Position numbers and translations under genes: made by a program
Notes under the pieces: generated by a model
Seen by the model: only the letters and a program-made list of their open reading frames with translations
Databases searched by the model: none
What the model was told of the DNA's origin: nothing
Shown here: in pieces, positions 53,814 through 61,950 of the stretch
Position numbering within the stretch: the first letter of the stretch is position 1
How the letters are laid out: the number at the start of each line of letters is the position of its first letter
Assembly: GCF_900101675.1 (NCBI RefSeq)
Contig: NZ_FNKG01000001.1
Span: 1,866,341-1,930,340, forward strand
DNA: 64,000 nt
Origin: Curtobacterium sp. UNCCL20
GTDB taxonomy: Bacteria > Actinomycetota > Actinomycetes > Actinomycetales > Microbacteriaceae
Reading direction: 5' to 3'

Positions 53814-54635
53814 ATGACCGCACGACTGACCGGCCGGACCGCCCTGGTGACCGGTGCCGGATCGGGGATCGGCCGGGCGATCGCCGACCGGTTCGTCGCC
53901 GAGGGCGCGCGCGTGGTCTACGCCGACCGCGACGCGGAGGCGGCAGCGGCAGCAGCGGCAGCGGCAGCGGCGGCGGCGGCGTCGGGGGCAGGGGCCGCCA
54001 CGGCAACGGTCCCGGCTCTGGACGCCGGTGACGACTGTGCCGTCCCGCTCACGATGGACATCGCCGACGAGGACAGCGTCGCGTCCGGGTACGCCGCCCT
54101 CGCCGCCCGGGGAGCCAGCCCCGACGTCGTCGTCGCGAACGCCGGCGTCCAGCTGTTCGGCCACGACGCGAAGGTCGCCGACGTGTCCCTCGAGACGTGG
54201 AACCGCACGGTCGCGGTCAACCTCACCGGGACCTTCCTGACCGTGAAGCACGCCGTCCGGGCGATGCTCGCGAACGGTGGTGGGTCGATCATCGCGACCG
54301 GGTCGCCGACGGGCCTCAACGGCGAGGGAGCCGACTTCGCCGCGTACTCGTCGACGAAGGGCGGCATCCACGCGCTCGTCCGGGCGACGGCCATGGCCTA
54401 CGCCCGCGACGGCATCCGGGTGAACACAGTCGTGCCGGGCTACACCGAGACGTCGCTGGTGTCGGCGATCTCCGGCGACCCCTCGGCGCGGGCGTCGATC
54501 GTCTCCCGAACACCCCTCGGCCGGCCCGGTACCCCGGACGACGTCACCGGGATCATGGTCTACCTGGCGAGCGAGGAGTCGGCGTACGCCACGGGTGCGG
54601 TGTTCCGCGTCGACGGCGGCATGACGAGCCTGTAG
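53814..54635 (+). CDS. Short-chain dehydrogenase/reductase, candidate apiose dehydrogenase
   Basis: A 273-residue classical SDR: TGAGSGIG 13-20, NAG, Ser164, Tyr178 and Lys182 (YSSTK), C-terminal RVDGGM. Preferred cofactor by D37/R39 in YADRD is NAD. A run of 14 Ala (43-56 region) followed by SGAGAATATV widens the loop after beta2; it looks like a trinucleotide expansion. Operator O3 upstream places it in the apiose regulon, where a sugar dehydrogenase making the lactone is the missing step. Known ApsD enzymes are, as I recall, Gfo/Idh proteins, so this would be a replacement. Confidence 0.85.
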   Translation: MTARLTGRTALVTGAGSGIGRAIADRFVAEGARVVYADRDAEAAAAAAAAAAAAAASGAGAATATVPALDAGDDCAVPLTMDIADEDSVASGYAALAARGASPDVVVANAGVQLFGHDAKVADVSLETWNRTVAVNLTGTFLTVKHAVRAMLANGGGSIIATGSPTGLNGEGADFAAYSSTKGGIHALVRATAMAYARDGIRVNTVVPGYTETSLVSAISGDPSARASIVSRTPLGRPGTPDDVTGIMVYLASEESAYATGAVFRVDGGMTSL

Positions 54636-54691
54636 CCGCGCAGCCGCACGCCGGCACGCCGGCACGCCACACGTTGCAGGCGCGCCGTCCG

Positions 54692-55642
54692 TCAGCGCGC
54701 GGCCGCCAGCAGCGCCCCGAGCGCCGCCGCCCCGCGCTCGGCGTCCGCGACGGTCACCATCCGCGCGCCGCCACCGCGCAGCCGCGCGACGAGCCCCGGG
54801 CCGGACCGCGCCACGTACGCGATCCCGCGCCCGGAGATCCGGTACCCCCAGCCGCCCCACTGTCCGGGCGAGACGTCCTCGTACCCGCACGACTCGATCC
54901 GGTCGAGCGGCACCCGCATGATCGGGATCCGCGTCCACGTGGAGGTGAGTCGGAGTCCGCGGCGGTCGACGGTGACCTCGACCCGGGCGAGCGCCAGCAC
55001 CGCGAGCCCGGCGACGAGCAGCAGCACCCCGGTCACGACGGCCGTCCCGGCGTCCGCGACCGCGGTGGCCCACGTCGCCACGACCCCGACGAGCAGTGCG
55101 ACGACGCCGACGACGGCCAGCCAGCGGCTGCCGACGCTCGCACGCCAGGCCACTCGACCCTCGGGCGCCACGACCAGCGGCTCCACGTCCCGCGCCGCCA
55201 CTGGAGGCGCGGCGCGGACCAGGGCGATCGTCGGCGGAGCCGCCACTGCGATGCCGACGAGCGTGATGAGCACCGCCCACCACCAGCTGAACGCCGGACG
55301 ATCCGACTGGTTCACCACCGCGACCGCGATCCACGCGACGGTGAGGACGGCGGCGAGCAGGTTCGCGACCAGCAGGAGCACCGCGGCCGTCCGGCGGTCG
55401 CGGTAGCGGAGCGCGGTCACGGCGAGGACGGCGGCCGCGAGTGCGAGGGCGGCCGTGATCCAGAAGAACGGCCAGGGCGATCCCCACCCGTCGGCGGTGC
55501 CGTCCGCCCCGAAGTGCGTCGCGACCCGGCCGGGCAGCCCGGGACCGAGCGTGATCCCCGCGACCGCCAGGGCCACCACCACCGCGATCCCCGGTGTGAC
55601 CACCGCCGCCCGTGCTCCGGTCGTCATCGATCGTGTCGTCAT
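54692..55642 (-). CDS. DUF1648 membrane protein
   Basis: A 316-residue membrane protein with about six helices; LPGRVATHFGADGTADGWGS near the start is the DUF1648 signature. A C-terminal ~90-residue cytosolic domain (VTVDRRGLRLTSTW, RIPLDRIESCGYEDV-like) resembles PH-like domains of membrane proteins. ATGA overlap with the GntR gene. Such YtrA-type regulator/membrane pairs respond to envelope stress. Confidence 0.82.
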   Translation of the reverse strand: MTTRSMTTGARAAVVTPGIAVVVALAVAGITLGPGLPGRVATHFGADGTADGWGSPWPFFWITAALALAAAVLAVTALRYRDRRTAAVLLLVANLLAAVLTVAWIAVAVVNQSDRPAFSWWWAVLITLVGIAVAAPPTIALVRAAPPVAARDVEPLVVAPEGRVAWRASVGSRWLAVVGVVALLVGVVATWATAVADAGTAVVTGVLLLVAGLAVLALARVEVTVDRRGLRLTSTWTRIPIMRVPLDRIESCGYEDVSPGQWGGWGYRISGRGIAYVARSGPGLVARLRGGGARMVTVADAERGAAALGALLAAAR

Positions 55643-55989
55643 CGTGCCCCCTTGATCATCGCGTACAGGTCGTCGAGCGGGACCCCGAGGGTCTCCGCCT
55701 GGTCGCGGAGCTCCGTCACGAGCGCCCGCAGGCGGTCGAACGAGGCGTTGCCGGAGCGGATCACCGTCGCGCCGCGGCCCCGCCGCAGCTCGATGAGGCC
55801 GTCGTCCTGCAGCTCGGCGTAGGCGCGGAGCACCGTGTGCATGTTGACGTCGATCGAGGCCGCGAGGTCCCGCGCGGACGGCAGGCGCTCGCCGGCCCGG
55901 AGCTCGCCCCGGGCGATCGCGTGCCGGACCTGCGTGGCGACCTGCTCGGCGAGCGATGCCTTCGCAGCCGGGTCGACGGTGATCAACAT
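55639..55989 (-). CDS. YtrA-type GntR regulator
   Basis: A 116-residue short GntR: winged HTH (LPSARDLAASIDVNMHTVLRAY) and a C-terminal helix, the small YtrA subfamily without a large ligand domain. It overlaps the DUF1648 gene by four bases. Its start codon coincides with an operator and leaderless promoter. Confidence 0.92.
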   Translation of the reverse strand: MLITVDPAAKASLAEQVATQVRHAIARGELRAGERLPSARDLAASIDVNMHTVLRAYAELQDDGLIELRRGRGATVIRSGNASFDRLRALVTELRDQAETLGVPLDDLYAMIKGAR

Positions 55990-56009
55990 GTTCGCATTGT
56001 ACGCGAACA
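55989..56009 (-). promoter_or_regulatory. Inverted repeat and leaderless promoter of the YtrA-type operon
   Basis: TGTTCGC-7 nt-GCGAACA, perfect arms. TACAAT (leftward, 56001-55996) lies between the arms, and the ATG begins ~7 nt downstream inside the proximal arm. Probable autoregulatory operator on a leaderless mRNA. Confidence 0.75.
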
Positions 56010-56220
56010 ATACAGTCGAAAACCAGGCTACTTTGTGACGGATGCGCTGTCGATCAGTCCAGAGCGCGCGGGCTGGGTGCCCCGTGCACGCGGCGGCGCG
56101 GTCGCCCGCGTACCTTCCGGGGCAACGGTTCGTTTTCCGTCCCGTCGACACGCGGATCGTCCTGTGGGGGGAAGGAGCGGGGGCTCCGCGGCGGGACGAC
56201 GTGATCAGGGAGCACGAGAG

Positions 56221-56385
56221 ATGACCAAGTACGTGTCCAACGACGACGTGGAACCCGTCCGGGTCCTCACGTACCGCCACCTGCGCAAGGCCACTCGCCG
56301 CGGTTGGCCACTGCCCGAACAGTCCGAACCCTCGCTCGGTGACCTCGTCCGCATCCGGAACGGTCGTGGACGGGGCACCGCGTGA
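56221..56385 (+). CDS. Small unknown protein coupled to AraC regulator
   Basis: A 54-residue hydrophilic, basic protein (MTKYVSNDDVEPVRVLTYRH) with no membrane segment. Good ribosome site GGGAGCACGAGAG. Its stop overlaps the GTG of the AraC gene (GTGA), which supports real translation. Function unknown. Confidence 0.6.
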   Translation: MTKYVSNDDVEPVRVLTYRHLRKATRRGWPLPEQSEPSLGDLVRIRNGRGRGTA

Positions 56386-57434
56386 ACCCCCCGGTGCGTG
56401 CCGCGACCGCGTGGCCGCCGGAACCCGAGGTCCACCGGACGCACGTCGGTGAGATCGTCCGGAGCGGGAGTGACCCGGCCGAGGCGCTCGAGTTCTACCG
56501 CGAGGTGTACGACGGCCGCGACATGGCGTTCGCGCCGAGCACGACCCCGTTCGGCTTCCGCTACCGGGCCACCGGCGACGGCCGCGTGAGCCTCCGCACC
56601 TCGTCGGTGTCCGCGCATCGTCGGGGCGTCCTGGCGCCGGACCGTCAGTACGTCCTGGCCTGGTCGGTCGAGGGTGGCATCGTCATCGACGACGACCGGG
56701 AGGACGCGGTCACGCTCCGTCCGGGCGTCCCGGTGATGTACCCGGCCGGCCGGCCCTTCCACGCCTCGGCTCCGCCGGGGACCCAGCACCTCGTCCACTT
56801 CGACGCCGACTTCCTCGAGGCCGTCGCCGTGGTGGGCACCGACCTGCCGCCGACCCCGCTCGCGTTCCGGGTCACGGTCGGGCCGGATCGGCTGGCACCG
56901 CTGCTGTCGGTCCTCCGCGAGGTCGCCCCCACCATGCTCGACCCCTCCGTGGTCGACGGGGACCGCGCCGCGCTCGACCTCCGGCTCGCCGAGGCGACGA
57001 TCGACGCCTTCCGGATGGTGGACGAGACGGTCGCCCACAGCGGGCCGGCCGGCACCGTCGACCGGGCGAAGGAGTTCATGTACGCGCACTTCGCAGGGCC
57101 TCTCGCCGCGACGGACATCGCGGCCGCGGCGGGCGTGAGCGTCCGGACCCTGCAGGAGTCCTTCCAACGACACGAGGGCAGCACGCCGACGGCGTTCCTC
57201 CGCGACCTCCGGCTCGAGAAGGCGCGGCTCGGGCTCCAGCTCGCCGACGCCCGCGAGACGTCCGTCGCAGCTGTTGCGCACGCGTGCGGCTTCCGGCACA
57301 TGGGCCGGTTCTCCGGGGCGTACTACGCCACCTACGGCGAGTACCCCGGCGACACCCTGCGGAGCCGACGCCGGTTGATCGCCGTCGGCGGCCGTTCGGA
57401 CCGCAGCGGACGGGAGGCGACGGTCCTGAACTGA
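56382..57434 (+). CDS. AraC-family transcriptional regulator
   Basis: A 350-residue regulator with an N-terminal cupin-like AraC-ligand-binding domain (Tyr-rich, ~50-150) and a C-terminal double HTH (~225-335: AATDIAAAAGVSVRTLQESFQ; DLRLEKARLGL; ACGFRHMGRFSGAYYATYGEYP). Resembles AraC_binding_2 type regulators. GTG start coupled to the small upstream gene. Target unknown. Confidence 0.9.
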   Translation: MNPPVRAATAWPPEPEVHRTHVGEIVRSGSDPAEALEFYREVYDGRDMAFAPSTTPFGFRYRATGDGRVSLRTSSVSAHRRGVLAPDRQYVLAWSVEGGIVIDDDREDAVTLRPGVPVMYPAGRPFHASAPPGTQHLVHFDADFLEAVAVVGTDLPPTPLAFRVTVGPDRLAPLLSVLREVAPTMLDPSVVDGDRAALDLRLAEATIDAFRMVDETVAHSGPAGTVDRAKEFMYAHFAGPLAATDIAAAAGVSVRTLQESFQRHEGSTPTAFLRDLRLEKARLGLQLADARETSVAAVAHACGFRHMGRFSGAYYATYGEYPGDTLRSRRRLIAVGGRSDRSGREATVLN

Positions 57435-57456
57435 CCATCAGGCGGGCCTGGAGGCG

Positions 57457-57474
57457 CGGGGCGGTTCCGCCCCG
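57457..57474 (+). terminator. Hairpin after the AraC gene
   Basis: CGGGGCGG-TT-CCGCCCCG, directly attached to a CTGGAGGCGCGG motif copy (57448). Confidence 0.7.
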
Positions 57475-57516
57475 TTCGCCCAGTCCGTCCCGTGGTCGCG
57501 CGGATACCGTTGGGTG

Positions 57517-58392
57517 ATGCAGTCCGAGACGTGTCCAGCCGACGTCGCGGCCGGGACCGAGGTCGCCGTCCGCGGCGACGGTGCACCGGTGCTCGTCCTG
57601 CACGGCACCCCGGGCGGCATCGACGGGGCCGGGATCATGGCCCGGTTCCTGCCCTCGGACTCCTTCCGGGTGGTCACCCTCTCGCGCCCCGGCTACCTCG
57701 GGACCCGGCTCGACCGGCAGCACGCCTCGCTCGACGACGAAGCGGACCGGTACGCGGCCCTGCTGGACCGCCTCGGCATCGAGCGCGTCGCCGTCCTCGC
57801 CTGGTCCGGGGGCGGTCCGGCCGCCTACCGGTTCGCCGTCCGGCACCCGCACCGCGTGCGTTCGCTCGTCGTCGCCGCCGGACTCTCCGGCCGGTGGGCG
57901 CCGCCACACGTGGCGCCGCTCGAGTTGGTCATCACGCACACCGCCGTCGGAGCGGCACTCGCCCGTGCCGCCGCCCGGATCGCCCCGGGCGCGGTCATCA
58001 GCGTCGCCGAGGCCGGGGTGAGTTCCCTCCGGGGGCGGGCGCTCCGCGAGCACGTGCGGGGCGTCCTCGCCGACCCGGTCCGCCGGACCTTCGTGCTCGA
58101 CCTCGCCACGACCGGCAACACGTCCGGACGGCACCGGCCGGGCTGGGACAACGACGTCCGGAACCTCGGCGCCGTCGACGACCTCGGTCTGTCGGGGATC
58201 CGCACCCCGACGCTGCTCGTGCACGGCGATGCGGACACCGACGTCGAACCGTCGCACAGCGCCCGTGCTGCTGCCGAGGTCCCCGACGCCGAACTCCTCA
58301 CCCTGCCGGGTGGCACGCACTTCGCGCTCTGGGCCCACCGCGACGCCGAGGCCGTGCAGGAGCGGGTCCGCGCGCACCTCCGCCTCAGCTGA
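57517..58392 (+). CDS. Alpha/beta hydrolase
   Basis: A 291-residue soluble alpha/beta hydrolase: LVLHGTPGG oxyanion loop, nucleophile Ser97 in AWSGGG, acid in LLVHGDADTDV, and His in GGTHFALW. Probably an esterase or epoxide/haloalkane-type hydrolase; substrate unknown. ATG at 57517 follows a TACCGT-like -10 by ~7 nt, so likely leaderless. It overlaps the convergent MocR gene by 8 nt. Confidence 0.88.
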   Translation: MQSETCPADVAAGTEVAVRGDGAPVLVLHGTPGGIDGAGIMARFLPSDSFRVVTLSRPGYLGTRLDRQHASLDDEADRYAALLDRLGIERVAVLAWSGGGPAAYRFAVRHPHRVRSLVVAAGLSGRWAPPHVAPLELVITHTAVGAALARAAARIAPGAVISVAEAGVSSLRGRALREHVRGVLADPVRRTFVLDLATTGNTSGRHRPGWDNDVRNLGAVDDLGLSGIRTPTLLVHGDADTDVEPSHSARAAAEVPDAELLTLPGGTHFALWAHRDAEAVQERVRAHLRLS

Positions 58393-59920
58393 CGGAGGCG
58401 CCGCCGTCCGGGACCGCGGCGAGCAGCACATCGAGCGCCCGGTCGAGCTGTGGTGACGTCAGCGCACCGTAGCCGAGCACCACGCCCGCCGGGGCACTGC
58501 CCGGATCGACCTCGTACTCGTCGAGCGCGCTCACGAGGACCCCGGCCGCGGCCATCCGGGCCACCACCGCGCGTGCGGTCGCGGGACCCGACCACGTGAC
58601 CACCGCGTGCAGTCCACCGTTCAGTGCACGCGCCTCCAGGCCCCGGACACCGTCGATCCGCGCCGCGATCTGCTCACGCCGGTGCGTGTAGTCCCGCCGG
58701 ACCCGGCCGAGGTGGCGGCGGAGCGCGCCCGTCCGCAGCAGGTGCGCGAGCGCGACCTGGACGGGTTCGGCGACCACCGGGCCGCGCGCGGTCCGGGCGG
58801 CGACGACCGCTTCCCCGAGTCGCCCACCGGTCGGCAGGACGAGGTAGGCGCACCGGAGCCGCGGGTCGAGCGTCTTCGAGAACCCGCCGACGTGCAGCAC
58901 GGTGCCCACGGTGTCGAGCGCGGCCAGTGCGGGGACGGGGGAGCCGCGGTGCCGGAACTCCGAGTCGTAGTCGTCCTCCACCACCGTCGTCCCGGTGCGG
59001 GCGGCCCAGGCGAGCAGTGCGTGCCGACGGCCGACCGGCATCACCGAGCCGAGTGGGTACTGGTGCGTCGGGGTGACCACCACCGCGTCGACCGGCTCGG
59101 TGGCGGTGAGGACCGCGAGGGCGTCGACGTCGAGGCCGTCGTCGTCCACCCGGACCCCGACGAGCTCGGCTCCCGCGCTCGTCATCGCCCGACGGCCGGA
59201 ACGGTAGCCGGGGTCCTCGACGGCGATCCGCGGTGCGCGACCGAGGCGGACCCGGAGCGCCTCGGCCACGAGCGACAGCGCCTCCGACGTCCCGCCGGCC
59301 ACCACCACCCGGCCGACCGCGGGCGCGAAGCCCCGGCTCAGGCCGAGCTGCGCGGCGACCTGCGCCCGGAGGCCGGGCAGCCCGAGCGGGTCCGACAGTG
59401 TGTTCCGGAGCGGAGCGTCGGCCGCCGCACGCCAGGCGGCGCGCCAGTCCCGCGTCGCGATCGCCGTCACCGCGGGGATGCCCGGCCGGCAGTCGAGCAC
59501 GGCGGGAGCGGACGGCGCGGGCACTGCGTCGACCGGCTCCGTGGTGCTCGCCGCGCGGCCGACCGCGGTGGCACTCTCGCGCGACCGGCGCGGCGTGACC
59601 CGCGCCGGGGCCACCGCGACACCCGCGGTGACACCCACCGCGACACCCGCGGTGACACCCACCGCGACACCCGGCGCGACGCCCGCCGCCACCCGCGCCG
59701 CCGCACCCTGCCGCGTCCGGATCCAGCCCTCGCCGTCCAACTGCTCGTACGCCGCGACCACCGTGCCCCGCGCGACCCCGAGTTCGGCCGCCAGCGCCCG
59801 CGTCGACGGGAGTGCATCGCCGGCCGTCAGCGTCCCGTCCTGCACCATCGCGCGCACCCGCGCGACGACGCCCGCCGTCTTCCCCGACTGGTCCACCGGA
59901 CCACCACCGATCTGGTCCAT
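58385..59920 (-). CDS. MocR/PdxR-type regulator (GntR HTH plus aminotransferase domain)
   Basis: A 511-residue fusion of winged HTH (1-~70, ALPSTRALAAELGVARGTVVAAY) and an inactive-type fold-I aminotransferase (~140-511) with PLP-binding motifs (GGTSEALSL, TPTHQYPLG, VEDDYDSEF, GGFSKTLDPRLRCAYL). Such PdxR proteins sense PLP. The linker contains GVAVGVTA repeats encoded by 24-nt DNA repeats (59611-59682). ATG at 59920 chosen; the next gene, divergent, is a PNPOx-like flavoprotein, supporting a vitamin B6 link. Confidence 0.9.
   Translation of the reverse strand: MDQIGGGPVDQSGKTAGVVARVRAMVQDGTLTAGDALPSTRALAAELGVARGTVVAAYEQLDGEGWIRTRQGAAARVAAGVAPGVAVGVTAGVAVGVTAGVAVAPARVTPRRSRESATAVGRAASTTEPVDAVPAPSAPAVLDCRPGIPAVTAIATRDWRAAWRAAADAPLRNTLSDPLGLPGLRAQVAAQLGLSRGFAPAVGRVVVAGGTSEALSLVAEALRVRLGRAPRIAVEDPGYRSGRRAMTSAGAELVGVRVDDDGLDVDALAVLTATEPVDAVVVTPTHQYPLGSVMPVGRRHALLAWAARTGTTVVEDDYDSEFRHRGSPVPALAALDTVGTVLHVGGFSKTLDPRLRCAYLVLPTGGRLGEAVVAARTARGPVVAEPVQVALAHLLRTGALRRHLGRVRRDYTHRREQIAARIDGVRGLEARALNGGLHAVVTWSGPATARAVVARMAAAGVLVSALDEYEVDPGSAPAGVVLGYGALTSPQLDRALDVLLAAVPDGGASVS
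59611..59682. repeat. 24-nt tandem repeats within the MocR linker
   Basis: CCACCGCGACACCCGCGGTG plus ACAC occurs twice exactly and a third time in altered form. In frame (8 residues per unit), so length change would not break the gene. Confidence 0.85.
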
Positions 59921-59947
59921 GAACCGGACCACTTCTGACCCTAGCGT
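59889..59947. promoter_or_regulatory. Two palindromes between MocR and PNPOx-like genes
   Basis: TGGTCC-ACC-GGACCA (59889-59903) and TGGTCC-7 nt-GGACCA (59914-59932) start 25 nt apart. A TAGCGT -10 (59942-59947) for the rightward gene follows. Paired sites are typical of MocR/PdxR operators. Confidence 0.72.
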
Positions 59948-59954
59948 TGCCCGC

Positions 59955-60689
59955 ATGCGCACCACGAGCCTCCAGTCCGACCCCTCGCTCACCGTCCGCC
60001 GCCTGCGCGACCGGCAGTCCCACGACCCGGCCGACCTGCACGCGATCCTCACCGAGGCGGTCGTCGCGCACGTCGGCTTCGTGCGTGGCGGCCACCCGAT
60101 CGTCCTGCCGTTCCTCTGCGGGCTGGGGGACCTCGGCGACGGTCCGGTCCTGCTCCTGCACGGCTCGACCGGCGGCGGGCTGTTCCTCGACGCCGGCGCC
60201 GAGGGGGTCCCGGTCTCGGCCACGGTGACGCACGTCGACGGCCTCGTCTTCGCGCGGTCGACCTTCGACAGCTCCGCGAACTACCGGAGCGCGATGGTCG
60301 TCGGGAACGCGACCGTCGTCCCCGAGCCGCTCCGCGCCGAAGCGCTCTGGCAGGTCGCCGACCACCTCATGCCGGGCCGCCGCGACGAGGTGCGGGAGAT
60401 GACCCCGAAGGAGGTCCGCGCCACGCAGGTCCTGCAGCTCCCGCTCGACCGCGCCAGCGTGAAGATCCGCGCCGCAGGCGTCGGCGAGGCGGTCGACGAC
60501 GGCGAGGACCACGGTGTCTGGGCCGGCGTCGTCCCGCTCGCGGTGCGCGCGGGCGACCCGATCGCGGGGGACATCTCGGGGGACGCGCCGGTCGACGGGT
60601 CGGTGCGTGCGCTGGCGGCCCGTCTCGACGAGCTGGCGGCCGGCCGGGAGGCGCGGATCGCCGCCGTCATGCGGAAGCCGGCCCTCTGA
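59955..60689 (+). CDS. PNPOx-like split-barrel flavoprotein
   Basis: A 244-residue protein of the pyridoxamine-5'-phosphate-oxidase-like/FMN-binding split-barrel superfamily (VGFVRGGHPIVLPFLCG, LLLHGSTGG, VSATVTHVDGLVFARS, NYRSAMVVGNATVV). Often encoded next to PdxR-like regulators. ATG lies 7 nt after the -10, so probably leaderless. Confidence 0.85.
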   Translation: MRTTSLQSDPSLTVRRLRDRQSHDPADLHAILTEAVVAHVGFVRGGHPIVLPFLCGLGDLGDGPVLLLHGSTGGGLFLDAGAEGVPVSATVTHVDGLVFARSTFDSSANYRSAMVVGNATVVPEPLRAEALWQVADHLMPGRRDEVREMTPKEVRATQVLQLPLDRASVKIRAAGVGEAVDDGEDHGVWAGVVPLAVRAGDPIAGDISGDAPVDGSVRALAARLDELAAGREARIAAVMRKPAL

Positions 60690-60699
60690 CGGTCGGCTC

Positions 60700-60800
60700 C
60701 AGGGCGTCCCGCGCGGTTCTCGGGGCGTCCCGGGCGGTTCTCGGGGCGCTCGGTCGTGGTTCTGAGCGGGCTGCGAGGAACCGCCCATCCTGTGACGAAC
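60700..60800. repeat. GCG(T)CCCGSGCGGTTCTCGGG direct repeats and weak hairpin
   Basis: GGCGTCCCGCGCGGTTCTCG and GGCGTCCCGGGCGGTTCTCG lie head to tail (~60702-60744). GGCGGTTCTCG can pair with CGAGGAACCGCC (60774-60785). They fill the gap before the NlpC/P60 gene; a TTATCT box (~60855) may be its -10. Confidence 0.55.
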
Positions 60801-60913
60801 CGCAGGAACGCGCCGATGCCGTCCAGGGCAACACAGGTTCGTGACCAATACGTTATCTTCCCGAGTCGCCTGATCACCCGCTCGGGCCGGCTCGATCCGA
60901 CCCGGAAGGAACC

Positions 60914-61897
60914 ATGGGACGCCACGCACTCCCCGCAGCACCCGACGCCGTCGTCGAGCGCGCAGCCGCATCCACTGCTCCCGTGGCACCCGCCGCTGCT
61001 GCTCCGGCCGCTGCTGCTCCGTCGGCTCCCGCCGCTGCCGAGCTCCGTCGTCCCCGGGGCCGTCGTTCCGCGTTCGGCCCCGCCGTCGCCCGCTCCACCT
61101 TCGTCGAGCACACGAAGCCGGCCCGCACCGTCTCGCTCGCCCAGCCCCGCCCGGTCGCCTCGACCGCCGTGGCCGGTGCCGTCGTCCTCAGCCGCTCCGC
61201 CGTCCTCCGTGCCGAGCGCGCCGTCGACCCGAAGCACGTCCGCCGGGCCGCCAACGCGAAGCGCGCGGCGATCCTCCTCGCGCCGGCCCTCGCCGTGACC
61301 TCGAGCCTGACGCTCGCGCTCCCCGCGAACGCGGCCACCCCGTCCACCGAGGCGCACCACGGCACGACCACCTCGCTGCCGTCGCAGCAGTACACGGTCG
61401 CCCGGGACGTCCAGGTCCCCGTCGTCCAGACCGACGGCATGACCACCACCACGACGATCGTGTCCTACCCGACGATCGTGACGAAGTTCGGCGTGAGCAC
61501 CCAGCAGGCGGAGGACGCCATCTCGAAGGTGCTGTCCGCCGGCGGCGACCGGGCGACGATCGTGTCGACGGCGCTGCAGTACATGGGCGACCCGTACGTC
61601 GAAGGCGGAGCGAGCCACCAGGGCATCGACTGCTCCGGCCTGACGATGGTGGCGTACGCGGCCGTGGGCATCCCGCTGGTGCACTACGTCCCGACGCAGG
61701 ACGCCGCGGCCACCACGATCCCGGAGTCCGAGGCGAAGGCCGGGGACCTCGTCGTGTACGACAACGAGGACCACGTCGGCATCTTCCTCGGCGACGGCCT
61801 CGTGCTGCAGGCCCCGCACCCGGGAGACCCCGTCGACATCGTGCCGATGTACTCGGCCGCACACCACTTCGCGCGCCTGCTGCCCGCCGGCAGCTGA
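60914..61897 (+). CDS. NlpC/P60 peptidoglycan hydrolase with long N-terminal extension
   Basis: A 327-residue protein. The C-terminal NlpC/P60 cysteine-peptidase domain has C240 (GIDCSGLT), H287 (DHVGIF) and H302 (APHPGD), which cut peptide bonds in peptidoglycan. The hydrophobic signal or anchor is internal, at ~118-141 (AAILLAPALAVTSSLTLALP, then ANAATP, an AxA cleavage site), after ~115 Pro/Ala/Arg-rich residues. Either this is an unusually long signal peptide or a membrane anchor with a cytosolic tail. ATG follows GGAAGGA, so the start is well supported. Confidence 0.88.
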   Translation: MGRHALPAAPDAVVERAAASTAPVAPAAAAPAAAAPSAPAAAELRRPRGRRSAFGPAVARSTFVEHTKPARTVSLAQPRPVASTAVAGAVVLSRSAVLRAERAVDPKHVRRAANAKRAAILLAPALAVTSSLTLALPANAATPSTEAHHGTTTSLPSQQYTVARDVQVPVVQTDGMTTTTTIVSYPTIVTKFGVSTQQAEDAISKVLSAGGDRATIVSTALQYMGDPYVEGGASHQGIDCSGLTMVAYAAVGIPLVHYVPTQDAAATTIPESEAKAGDLVVYDNEDHVGIFLGDGLVLQAPHPGDPVDIVPMYSAAHHFARLLPAGS

Positions 61898-61950
61898 CCG
61901 CCGTCGGCGGTGGGATCGCACCCCGGCCAGTCCTCCCGTAAACTGGAGTG

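Noticed and set aside
60690..60913. ydaO/c-di-AMP riboswitch before the NlpC/P60 gene
   Set aside because: Such riboswitches often precede actinobacterial wall hydrolases, but the leader after the likely -10 is only ~50 nt and lacks the conserved core.
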